Position numbers and translations under genes: made by a program. 9,585 bases of DNA from JAQGMJ01 sp036271855 (GTDB taxonomy: Bacteria; Pseudomonadota; Gammaproteobacteria; Burkholderiales; JAEUOS01): assembly GCA_036271855.1 (NCBI GenBank), contig DATAZV010000053.1, positions 1 to 9,585 of the forward strand. Direction: 5' to 3'. Positions 1 to 6,504 of the stretch are shown here, piece after piece; within the stretch, counting starts at the first letter, position 1, and every line of letters begins with the position of its first letter. The notes below the pieces were generated by a model that saw only the letters and a list, made by a program, of their open reading frames with translations, was not told the origin of the DNA and did no database searches.

Positions 1-865
1 GCCGCGCGGCGCTGTTGCCGGCTTTCACCGGCTGCGCCGCAGCCGCGTCGATACCGCCGACGCGCTGGTTGGCCTGGTCGAACCAGAGTTCGGCCGGCAC
101 CGGATTGGCGGGGACTACCGCGTCCTTGAAGGCCAGCGGCAAGGGTTCGGCGGCAGCGCCCTTTTTCGGCTTGGCGGCATTGTCGTCGTCGTCCACCATG
201 CCCTGGCGGCGCTGCAGATAGGCATCGCGCACGAAGCTGTACTTGTCCAGCGCGGCCTCCTCCAGCACATCGCTGGCCGAAAGCAGGTCGGCGCGGGTAT
301 TGACCGCGCGCAGCACCACCAGTTCATTGCGCAGCGGCACATAGCTGATGTTCCAGACCGGGTCCAGGTAGGTGGTCAGAAAGTAGCCGGTGGCGTCGCG
401 GAAGTTGGAGGGGCCGATGATCGGCAGCACCAGGTAAGCCCCGGGCGTGACGCCCCATTTGCCAAAGGTCTGGCCGAAATCACGGTTGTGCTTTTCCAGG
501 CCCATCTTCGAGGCGATATCGAAACAGCCGGCAATCCCGATGGTGGTGTTGACCAGCACGCGGCAGGCGTCCGACACCGCATCGCCCACCTTGCCCTGCA
601 GCAGGCTGTTGACCGAGACGAATATGTCGTTGACATTGGCAAACACGTTGCCCACGCATTGGCGCGCCGGCTCGGGCACCACCGTCTTGTAGGCCTTGGC
701 GCCCGGCTTGAAGATCACCTTGTCGAAGCCGTCATTGAAACTGAACACGGCGCGGTTCATGCCCTCCAGGGGATCGGCCGGATTGTGGCTGGTGGCACAT
801 CCGCCAGCCAGGGCCGCGAACAACAGCGCCACCACCAGATGCCTGAAACTAGCCCACGTGTTCAT
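1..865 (-). CDS. mlaA: MlaA (VacJ) outer-membrane lipoprotein, 3' end cut by window edge
   Basis: MlaA sits in the outer membrane and removes mislocalised phospholipids from the outer leaflet, passing them to MlaC for return to the inner membrane. The frame is open from the ATG at 865 to the left edge (288 codons, no stop seen). Residues 1-22 form a lipoprotein-type signal peptide (Arg8, then a hydrophobic run) ending at Cys23. The lipobox is slightly degenerate, with Ala rather than Leu at -3. The family hallmark NPADPLEGMNRAVFSFND follows at 28-45, then VNDIFVSVNSLLQGK (78-92), VNTTIGIAGCFDIA (105-118) and the GPSNFRDATGYF stretch (151-162). The core ends near residue 222. After it comes a low-complexity tail with DDDD (225-228) and Ala/Pro/Lys-rich sequence, so the protein is longer than E. 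coli MlaA (about 250 aa). The start overlaps the mlaD stop as ATGA, implying translational coupling. Identification is firm; the C-terminus is unseen. Confidence 0.95.
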   Translation of the reverse strand, partial: MNTWASFRHLVVALLFAALAGGCATSHNPADPLEGMNRAVFSFNDGFDKVIFKPGAKAYKTVVPEPARQCVGNVFANVNDIFVSVNSLLQGKVGDAVSDACRVLVNTTIGIAGCFDIASKMGLEKHNRDFGQTFGKWGVTPGAYLVLPIIGPSNFRDATGYFLTTYLDPVWNISYVPLRNELVVLRAVNTRADLLSASDVLEEAALDKYSFVRDAYLQRRQGMVDDDDNAAKPKKGAAAEPLPLAFKDAVVPANPVPAELWFDQANQRVGGIDAAAAQPVKAGNSAAR

Positions 866-1464
866 TTGCTGTCCTTGTTGTTTTCACTTTTCACTCCGCC
901 CTGACTACCACCCGCCGGCGCATTGATGCCGGGGGGCGCCGAAATACCAGGCGGCGCAGTAATGCCCGGAGGCGTTGCGCCGCTGTCCTGCGCCTTGCTG
1001 TCGCTCTTGCCTTCCGCCGCCTTGCTGAACAAAAACTGGCTGATCAGGTTTTCCAGCACGATCGCCGATTGCGTGGTCTTGATCTTCCCGCCCTCGGCCA
1101 GCTTGTCGCTATCGCCGCCGGCCTCCAGCCCGATGTACTGCTCCCCGAGCAGCCCCGCCGTCAGTATCTTCGCCGAAGTGTCCTTGGGAAAGCTGTAGTG
1201 CCGGTCCATCGCCAGCGTCACCACCGCCTCGTAGGTCTGATCGTTGAAACTGACTTTGGTCACCCGGCCCACCACTACCCCTGCGCTCTTGACCGGTGCT
1301 TTTACCTTCAGCCCCCCTATGTTATCAAAATTGGCAAGCACTTGATATGTCTCGGAAAAACTGAATGAGAGCAAATTGCCTGCCTTGAGCGCCAACAGAA
1401 GGATGGCGACCATACCTATGATCACGAACATTCCTACCCATAAATCGGTCAGTTTACGGTCCAT
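862..1464 (-). CDS. mlaD: MlaD, MCE-domain periplasmic phospholipid-binding subunit
   Basis: MlaD is the substrate-binding subunit of the inner-membrane MlaFEDB complex. In E. coli it forms a hexameric ring with a central hydrophobic pore through which phospholipid passes between MlaE and MlaC. The 200-aa product has an N-terminal membrane anchor (about 9-27) and one MCE domain (about 39-117). The domain contains VKSAGVVVGRVTKV (58-71) and the pore-loop region TAGLLGEQYIGLE (102-114). A helical segment rich in Leu/Ile (about 133-147) follows, as in the E. coli protein of 183 aa. Residues 151-200 are a hydrophilic tail with a six-residue repeat of PPGI type (163-180). The ATG at 1464 lies 6 nt after the mlaE stop, and an AGAGG Shine-Dalgarno overlaps that stop codon. 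The stop overlaps the mlaA start. The tail is the unusual part; the rest is ordinary. Confidence 0.97.
   Translation of the reverse strand: MDRKLTDLWVGMFVIIGMVAILLLALKAGNLLSFSFSETYQVLANFDNIGGLKVKAPVKSAGVVVGRVTKVSFNDQTYEAVVTLAMDRHYSFPKDTSAKILTAGLLGEQYIGLEAGGDSDKLAEGGKIKTTQSAIVLENLISQFLFSKAAEGKSDSKAQDSGATPPGITAPPGISAPPGINAPAGGSQGGVKSENNKDSK
907..978 (-). repeat. 18-bp coding tandem repeat in the mlaD tail
   Basis: Four consecutive 18-bp units encode ATPPGI, TAPPGI, SAPPGI and a degenerate NAPAGG (MlaD residues 163-186). The first three units (925-978) are clear at the protein level and diverge at third codon positions, so the repeat looks maintained as protein sequence rather than being a fresh DNA slippage. 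The tail should be extended and flexible in the periplasm. Confidence 0.8.
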
Positions 1465-1470
1465 ATGCCT

Positions 1471-2253
1471 CTACCCATTGGTGAACATCAGCGCGGTCAA
1501 AATGAAATCCAGGGCCAGCACCGCCAGCGAAGAGCTGACCACGGTGCGGGTGGTCGCCCGCGATACGCCTTCCGGCGTCGGCTGGCTGTCATAGCCTTCG
1601 AACACGGAGATGAAGGTCACGGCAATGCCGAACACGATGCTCTTGATCACCCCGTTGCCCACGTCGTCCATCCAGTCCATACCGTTTTGCATCTGGCTCC
1701 AGAACGCGCCTTCGTCGACCCCGATCATCACCACCCCGACCACATAGCCGCCGAAAATGCCCACCGCCGAAAACATTGCCGCCAGCAGGGGCATCGACAC
1801 CACCCCGGCCCAGAATCGCGGCGCCAGCACCCGCGCCACCGGCGAGACCGCCATCATTTCCATCGCCGTCAATTGCTCGCCGGCCTTCATTAGCCCGATT
1901 TCGGCGGTGATCGAGGTGCCGGCACGCCCGGCGAACAACAGCGCCGTGACCACCGGCCCCAGTTCCCGTACCAGCGACAAGGCCACCAACAGGCCCAGCG
2001 CCTGCTCCGAACCATAGCGCTGCAGGGTGTTATATCCCTGCAAGCCCAGCACGAATCCGACGAACAGCCCGGAAACCACAATGATGATCAGCGAATAATT
2101 GCCGATGAAGTGAATTTGCGCAATGGTCAGGCGCAAGCGGGCGAAGGCGGTGCCGGACTGGCGCAGGGTGAGCACGAACAGGCGCGCGAAATAGCCCAGC
2201 TTGGCAATCGAGTCGATCACCCCGTGACCGATGCCCTCGGCGAACTTTTTCAT
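1471..2253 (-). CDS. mlaE: MlaE, permease of the Mla phospholipid ABC transporter
   Basis: MlaE is the integral inner-membrane subunit of MlaFEDB. Two copies bind the MlaF ATPases on the cytoplasmic side and carry the MlaD ring on the periplasmic side. The 260-aa product equals the E. coli length. It begins with an amphipathic interfacial segment (about 5-45), followed by hydrophobic segments near 52-72, 85-108, 150-178, 200-220 and 238-257. The permease-family signature lies in residues 86-128: LGLLVALSLVRELGPVVTAL leading into FAGRAGTSITAEIGLMKAGEQ. The C-terminal half holds the conserved FEGYDSQPTPEGVSRATTRTVV (218-239). The ATG at 2253 overlaps the mlaF stop as ATGA, so translation is probably coupled, matching the fixed subunit stoichiometry of the complex. 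Confidence 0.97.
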   Translation of the reverse strand: MKKFAEGIGHGVIDSIAKLGYFARLFVLTLRQSGTAFARLRLTIAQIHFIGNYSLIIIVVSGLFVGFVLGLQGYNTLQRYGSEQALGLLVALSLVRELGPVVTALLFAGRAGTSITAEIGLMKAGEQLTAMEMMAVSPVARVLAPRFWAGVVSMPLLAAMFSAVGIFGGYVVGVVMIGVDEGAFWSQMQNGMDWMDDVGNGVIKSIVFGIAVTFISVFEGYDSQPTPEGVSRATTRTVVSSSLAVLALDFILTALMFTNG

Positions 2254-3089
2254 TTCGCCAGCCCCAGATCGGCGGCGTACTCCGGCGCCGGGTAGTGAAA
2301 GCGCACCGGGCCGTCAGGCGCCCCGGCGACGAACTGCTGCACGTAAGGCATGGTGGACGCGCGGATTTCATCCGGCGTGCCCTGGGCCACGATCTTGCCC
2401 TCGGCCAGGAAATAGACGTAATCGACGATCTGCAGGGATTCGGCGACATCGTGGGTGACGATGATCGAAGCGGCGTTAAGCGCGGCGCCCAGGCTGCGGA
2501 TCAGGTTGGCAGTAATCGAGAGCGAAATCGGGTCCAGCCCGGCGAAGGGCTCGTCGTACATGATCAGTTGCGGGTCGAGCGCGATGGCGCGCGCCAGGGC
2601 AACGCGGCGCGCCATGCCGCCGGAGATCTCCGAGGGCATCAGGGCATGCGCGCCGCGCAGGCCGACGGCGTTGAGCTTCATCAGCACCAGGTCGCGGATC
2701 GCCGGCTGCGGCAGGTCGGTGTGCTCTTGCAGCGGAAAGGCGACGTTGTCGAATACGCTCATGTCGGTGAACAGGGCGCCGAACTGGAACAGCATGCCCA
2801 TGCGCCGGCGCAGGGCGAACAGTTCGCGCTGCTTCAGCGCATGCACGTTCTGCCCGTCGATGGTGACGCGGCCGGCCTGCGGCGCCACTTGGCCGCCGAG
2901 CAGGCGCAGGATGGTGGTCTTGCCCGAGCCGGAGCCGCCCATCAGGGCGACCAGTTGCCCGCGCTTAACGTTCAGGTCCACCCCGCTCAATATCTGCCGG
3001 CCGGGAGCGCCGGTCAACGTGGGATAAGCGAAGGAAACGCCTTGCATGGCCACGAAGGGCTGCTCGGCGGGCGTGGAAGAGTCGGACAT
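2250..3089 (-). CDS. mlaF: MlaF, ATPase of the Mla phospholipid ABC transporter
   Basis: MlaF is the cytoplasmic ATPase that drives MlaFEDB. With the start at 3089 it is 279 aa. Walker A is GGSGSGKT (51-58), the Q-loop is Gln102, the ABC signature is SGGMA (156-160), Walker B is LIMYDEP (175-181) and the H-loop is His213 in VTHD. After the nucleotide-binding domain come about 45 residues (ending ADLGLAK), comparable to the C-terminal extension of E. coli MlaF that latches the dimer. The start is uncertain. ATG 3095 (MLM...) lies two codons upstream, and neither start has a recognisable Shine-Dalgarno. The open frame extends farther upstream to 3269, but those residues look non-homologous and cross into the regulator gene. 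This is the first gene of the mlaFEDA operon, transcribed away from the response regulator. Confidence 0.96.
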   Translation of the reverse strand: MSDSSTPAEQPFVAMQGVSFAYPTLTGAPGRQILSGVDLNVKRGQLVALMGGSGSGKTTILRLLGGQVAPQAGRVTIDGQNVHALKQRELFALRRRMGMLFQFGALFTDMSVFDNVAFPLQEHTDLPQPAIRDLVLMKLNAVGLRGAHALMPSEISGGMARRVALARAIALDPQLIMYDEPFAGLDPISLSITANLIRSLGAALNAASIIVTHDVAESLQIVDYVYFLAEGKIVAQGTPDEIRASTMPYVQQFVAGAPDGPVRFHYPAPEYAADLGLAK

Positions 3090-3106
3090 AAGCATTGGCC
3101 CGCGGC

Positions 3107-3115
3107 ATTTTAGCA
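3107..3115 (-). promoter_or_regulatory. Candidate extended -10 promoter for mlaFEDA
   Basis: On the minus strand, 3115 to 3107 reads TGCTAAAAT, a TGnTAAAAT extended -10. Transcription would begin near 3100, only about 5-11 nt before the two possible mlaF ATGs, giving an almost leaderless message. That fits the absence of a Shine-Dalgarno. No good -35 hexamer lies 16-18 nt upstream; extended -10 promoters can do without one. The call rests on the motif alone. Confidence 0.35.
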
Positions 3116-3240
3116 GTTGCCCGGCTTGGAATTGTTGCTGAAATGTTGCCCGGGTGTTGCGGGAATGGAACAGACAAAACCGCCCGGCGCGCGCATCGCG
3201 CCACAAAAAGGCGACAATGCGCCTGAATCCTACAAAAAGG
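3116..3240. repeat. 29-bp-spaced short motifs in the mlaF/regulator intergenic region
   Basis: GTTGCCCGG occurs at 3116 and again at 3145. ACAAAA then occurs at 3174, 3203 and 3232, the last two copies extended to ACAAAAAGGC. All five start points fall exactly 29 bp apart. Two inverted repeats sit inside: GGCGCG/CGCGCC (3186-3191 and 3197-3202, 5-nt loop) and AGGCG/CGCCT (3209-3213 and 3220-3224, 6-nt loop). The array fills the space between the divergent mlaF and response-regulator genes, so it could hold regulator sites. Chance remains possible for such short words. Confidence 0.5.
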
Positions 3241-3256
3241 CCCGAATACCGCCCCC

Positions 3257-4702
3257 ATGCTGAACGCAACGACTAGTGCGCTGCCTTCCCTGATCCTGGT
3301 CGACGACGATCCGCTGATCGTCGATACCCTGTCGGTCATCCTGGGCCAGGAGTTCCGGGTCCATTCCGCCGTGTCGCGGGAAACCGCGGTCGACCTGGTG
3401 CGCAGCCTGCCCGAGACCCCGCCGCTGGCCCTGATCGACCTGGGCCTGCCGCCCAGCCCGCACGAGCCGGATGAAGGCTACAAGCTGATTTCGGCGCTGC
3501 TGTCGCACGCGCCGGACATGAAGATCATCGTGCTGTCGGGTCAGTCGGAAGTGGCCGCCGCTCGCCACGCGCGCTCGCTGGGCGCCACCGAATTCGTGCC
3601 CAAGCCGGCGCAGCCTTCGCACCTGAAGCAGATCCTGCTCGACGCCCTGAAGGCCAACGCCGCCGAAGTCGAGGCCGCGGCGGTACCGGCGCCCGCCGAC
3701 AGCCCGCTGGACGCGCTGGTCGGCACTTCCGAGCCCATGCTGGGACTGAAGACCCAGATCAGCCTGTATGCCGGCTCGCCCTTCCCGGTGCTGATCGAGG
3801 GCGAATCGGGCAGCGGCAAGGAAGTGGTGGCCTCCTGCCTGCATGCCCTGGGGCCGCGCCGCGGCAAACCCTACCTGGCACTCAACTGCGCGGCAATCGC
3901 GCCCTCGCTGGTGGAGCCGACCCTGTTCGGCTACGCCCGCGGCGCCTTCACCGGGGCGCAGACCGCGAAGGCAGGCTATTTCGAGGATGCCCAGGACGGC
4001 ACCCTGTTCCTGGACGAGATCGGCGAACTGCCGCTGGCCCTGCAGGCCAAGCTGCTGCGGGTGCTGGAAAACGGCGAATACAACCGTGTCGGCGAGACCG
4101 CTTCGCGCAAATCGCAGGCGCGCATTTTCGCCGCCACCAACCGCGACCTGCGCAATGAATCGAAAAGCGGCGGCTTTCGCGCCGACCTGTACCACCGGCT
4201 GTCGGTGTTTTCGATTCGCGTGCCTCCCTTGCGCGAACTGGGCGAGGACAAGTTCGCCCTGCTGACCCATTTCCGCGCGCTCTATGCCGCGGCCGCCGGC
4301 GCGCCCCATTTCATCCTCTCCTCCACCGCCGAGCGCCTCTGGCTGGACTACCCATTCCCCGGCAACGTGCGCGAACTGCGCAACGTGGTGATCCGCCTGG
4401 TGACCAAATTCCCGGGGCGTGAAATTGCCGCGCGCGACCTCGAGTCCGAACTCGACTCCGGCGCGGTTTTGCTGTCGGCCAGCTCGCAGGAAGGCGACAG
4501 CCTGGACGAAGCGGCGCTGCGCGAGCTGTCGCGCCGCGGCGCCTTCAATCTGGACGACAAGCTGGAGGGCTGGGAGCGCGCCTATATCTCGGCGGCGATG
4601 AAACTGGCCGGCGGCAACGTCAGCCAGGCGGCGCGCCTGCTGGGCATCAACCGCACCACGCTGTACAGCCGGATGGCGGCGCTGGAGCGCGGCGAGCACT
4701 GA
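3257..4702 (+). CDS. Sigma54-dependent NtrC-class response regulator (PrsR-like)
   Basis: This 481-aa cytoplasmic transcription activator has a complete NtrC-class architecture. The receiver domain (about 11-132) has the acidic triad Asp16-18, phospho-acceptor Asp61 (LALIDLGLP), Ser94 in the Thr/Ser position and Lys116. The AAA+ domain (about 152-385) has Walker A GESGSGKE (182-189), the sigma54-contacting GAFTGA loop (229-234), Walker B GTLFLDEI (248-255), arginine-finger candidates Arg308/Arg314 and the sensor-II GNVRELRN (369-376). A Fis-type HTH lies at about 436-478 (NVSQAARLLGINRTTLYSRM). The receiver's DLGLPPSP...EG loop resembles PrsR regulators of exosortase/PEP-CTERM systems, but no exosortase gene is in view, so the target is unknown. 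The ATG at 3257 has no clear Shine-Dalgarno. The gene diverges from mlaF and converges with the kinase at 4725, its likely partner. Confidence 0.93.
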   Translation: MLNATTSALPSLILVDDDPLIVDTLSVILGQEFRVHSAVSRETAVDLVRSLPETPPLALIDLGLPPSPHEPDEGYKLISALLSHAPDMKIIVLSGQSEVAAARHARSLGATEFVPKPAQPSHLKQILLDALKANAAEVEAAAVPAPADSPLDALVGTSEPMLGLKTQISLYAGSPFPVLIEGESGSGKEVVASCLHALGPRRGKPYLALNCAAIAPSLVEPTLFGYARGAFTGAQTAKAGYFEDAQDGTLFLDEIGELPLALQAKLLRVLENGEYNRVGETASRKSQARIFAATNRDLRNESKSGGFRADLYHRLSVFSIRVPPLRELGEDKFALLTHFRALYAAAAGAPHFILSSTAERLWLDYPFPGNVRELRNVVIRLVTKFPGREIAARDLESELDSGAVLLSASSQEGDSLDEAALRELSRRGAFNLDDKLEGWERAYISAAMKLAGGNVSQAARLLGINRTTLYSRMAALERGEH

Positions 4703-4724
4703 AGCGGCGCCGTCTCCAAAGCCC

Positions 4725-6470
4725 CTAGTCCGCGTTGACCAGCGCGAAGCGCACGCAGCCCGGGCGGTTTTCCGCCAGGCGCAGGCGGTAGCCCAGGGCG
4801 TCGGCCTGGCGCGCTGCCTGGTACAGGCCAATGCCCAAGCCGCTTTTCGACGGCAGCGGCCAGTCGAACAGGCGCCCGGCGGCTTCCGCTTCCATCTCGG
4901 CTCCGCTATCGGTGACGGAAAACTCGATGCGCCCGTCCCGGCATGCCAGCCGGACGCGAATCTCGATCTCAGGGCCGGCGGCGCGCTTTTGCAGGGCGTT
5001 TTGCAGAAAATTGTCGGCCACGCTGTCGAACAGGCTTTGCGCGATCGGCAGGTCGGTCTCGATATGGGCTTCCTCGAACAACACCGGCTCGCGCTCATAG
5101 AGCCGGCGCAGCACATTCCACCAGGCAGTCAGGCGCAGCAGGCGCTGGCTGTCGGTGGAAGGCTGCTGCAGCTTGTCGAGCGTCTGCGCCAGACGCTGGG
5201 TGATCACCGGCAGCTGGCGCTGCACCAGCTGGCGCACCTGGGCGTCGTCCTTCACCTCGGCGGCGGCGCCCAAGATACCGTTGAGTGATTGCAGCAGGTT
5301 TTTCACATCGTGGGTCAGGCGCGCGCCGGTCTCGTGCACCGCGCGCAGGTATTGCTGGCTGCGCAGGCGCGCCTCGCGCGCCTTGGCGCCGTAGAACTCG
5401 GCGGCGATCTGGATCAGCAGCTTGAAATGCCAGACGAAGGCCGGCGACAGCAACTCGCGGGTGTAGATCGCCACTTCGATACGGGCGGTGGAAGCGGCCT
5501 GGGTGGCGGTGTCGATCACCACCATGTGGCGGCCGCCGACCTCGCCGAATTCGCCGGCGAAACCCGGTCCGTTCCAGCGCGCGCCAGCGACGATCGCCAG
5601 GCGCCCGAGGGCGTGCATCGCTTCACCGAAGAACCGGGCCGGGTCGGTTTCATCGCGCGACAGCTGGGCCAGGCGGTCGAGCCAGCTTTCGTAGGGCAGG
5701 CCGAAGGACAGCAGGTAGCGCGACACCAGGATCGACAGCGTACCGCCGCCGTCCTGGCCATGGCCACCGAAGCGCGACCAGATCCAGTTGAAGGCCAGCA
5801 GCAGGCCGGCCACCACCATCAGGGTGGCGCCCATGCTGGCAAGATAGGAGCGATGCGACAGGGTCAGGAGGGCCAGGCCGAAAAACACCACCAACAAAAG
5901 CAGCACCACCACCCAGGCGGCATAAAGCAGGTCGTAGGCGCGTCCGCCGGGGGCCGCGCGCTCCGCCGCCTCCGGTCCGGCGCGCCAGGCAAAAGCCACC
6001 ATCACCACCAGCGTCAGGCCAAGCAATATTTCGATCCAGACATGGGCGGTACCGCCCAGGGCGCCGATGCGCGCCGCCGGCGCCAGCAGCTCGGGCACCA
6101 CCAGGGTAAACAGCATGACGATCAGGTTGCCCAGCGCGGCCAGGTAGAACAGGCGCTCCGGGCGCGGCGCGAACGCGGAGGCCAGCCCGGCGATCAGCCC
6201 GGCAAGCAGCGCAATCCACACCAGCTTGAGCCAGGGATCGACCAGCGCCGCGGCCAGCAGGACGATGGCGGCCAGCAACAGGAGGTCGCGCCGGCGCAGC
6301 GACTGACTCCAGCCTGCAACCGGCTGCCATAACATCACCGCGACCAGATGGGCGCAAAACAGCGCCCGCGCCAGCCAGGCCGACTCCGGCACCGCCTCCA
6401 GCAGCAGCAGCAGGGCCAGCGCCATCACCAGCGCGAGCTTGCGTTTGCGGATTGACAGGGTGGTGATCAT
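4725..6470 (-). CDS. Polytopic membrane sensor histidine kinase (PrsK-like)
   Basis: This 581-aa inner-membrane kinase is probably the partner of the adjacent regulator. About eight hydrophobic segments fill residues 11-230 (near 11-27, 33-50, 63-80, 83-100, 107-128, 146-162, 183-205, 211-229), with little room for a periplasmic domain, so the signal is likely sensed in or at the membrane. A GAF-like stretch (about 263-360) follows, then the H-box LTHDVKNLLQSLNGIL with His387, the N-box VADNFLQNAL (Asn487, Asn491) and the G2 box GLGIGLY (544-550). The G1 box reads DSGAEM (521-526), with Glu where the second Gly of DxGxG is usual. TM array plus GAF plus HDxKN H-box matches the PrsK plan. ATG 6470 is chosen because hydrophobic sequence starts soon after; in-frame ATG 6497 is also possible, 7 nt after the antiporter stop. 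It is likely co-transcribed with the antiporter. Confidence 0.9.
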   Translation of the reverse strand: MITTLSIRKRKLALVMALALLLLLEAVPESAWLARALFCAHLVAVMLWQPVAGWSQSLRRRDLLLLAAIVLLAAALVDPWLKLVWIALLAGLIAGLASAFAPRPERLFYLAALGNLIVMLFTLVVPELLAPAARIGALGGTAHVWIEILLGLTLVVMVAFAWRAGPEAAERAAPGGRAYDLLYAAWVVVLLLLVVFFGLALLTLSHRSYLASMGATLMVVAGLLLAFNWIWSRFGGHGQDGGGTLSILVSRYLLSFGLPYESWLDRLAQLSRDETDPARFFGEAMHALGRLAIVAGARWNGPGFAGEFGEVGGRHMVVIDTATQAASTARIEVAIYTRELLSPAFVWHFKLLIQIAAEFYGAKAREARLRSQQYLRAVHETGARLTHDVKNLLQSLNGILGAAAEVKDDAQVRQLVQRQLPVITQRLAQTLDKLQQPSTDSQRLLRLTAWWNVLRRLYEREPVLFEEAHIETDLPIAQSLFDSVADNFLQNALQKRAAGPEIEIRVRLACRDGRIEFSVTDSGAEMEAEAAGRLFDWPLPSKSGLGIGLYQAARQADALGYRLRLAENRPGCVRFALVNAD

Positions 6471-6504
6471 CGGTGGCGCATCATACCTGCCGCCCATGGC
6501 GGGT

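Noticed and set aside
2295..3113. Plus-strand open frame of 272 codons opposite mlaF
   Set aside because: mlaF carries every ABC ATPase motif in order; this frame is its complement.
3204..3224. Possible minus-strand intrinsic terminator (AGGCG/CGCCT stem followed by T5)
   Set aside because: The stem is only 5 bp and the site lies upstream of the mlaF promoter region, where no minus-strand gene ends. It is kept only as part of the intergenic repeat description.
3116..3260. CRISPR-like array in the mlaF/regulator intergenic region
   Set aside because: Repeated words are only 6-10 bp, of two different kinds, and far shorter than CRISPR repeats; no cas genes are present.
4703..4724. Bidirectional terminator between the convergent regulator and kinase genes
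   Set aside because: The 22-bp gap has a GGCGCC palindrome but no stem of useful length and no T-run on either strand.
3230..5116. Minus-strand open frame of 628 codons across the response-regulator gene
   Set aside because: It is antisense to a textbook NtrC-class regulator and overlaps the true kinase gene in another frame. Its Arg/Gln/Gly-rich composition is typical of shadow frames in GC-rich DNA, and no domain is recognisable.
5289..6332. Plus-strand open frame of 347 codons opposite the kinase
   Set aside because: Antisense shadow of the membrane region of the kinase, rich in Gln, His, Gly and Arg as expected from the complement of Leu/Ala codons.
6491..6503. Small inverted repeat CCGCC/GGCGG at the kinase start
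   Set aside because: 5-bp stem with a 3-nt loop in GC-rich DNA; too common by chance to call regulatory.
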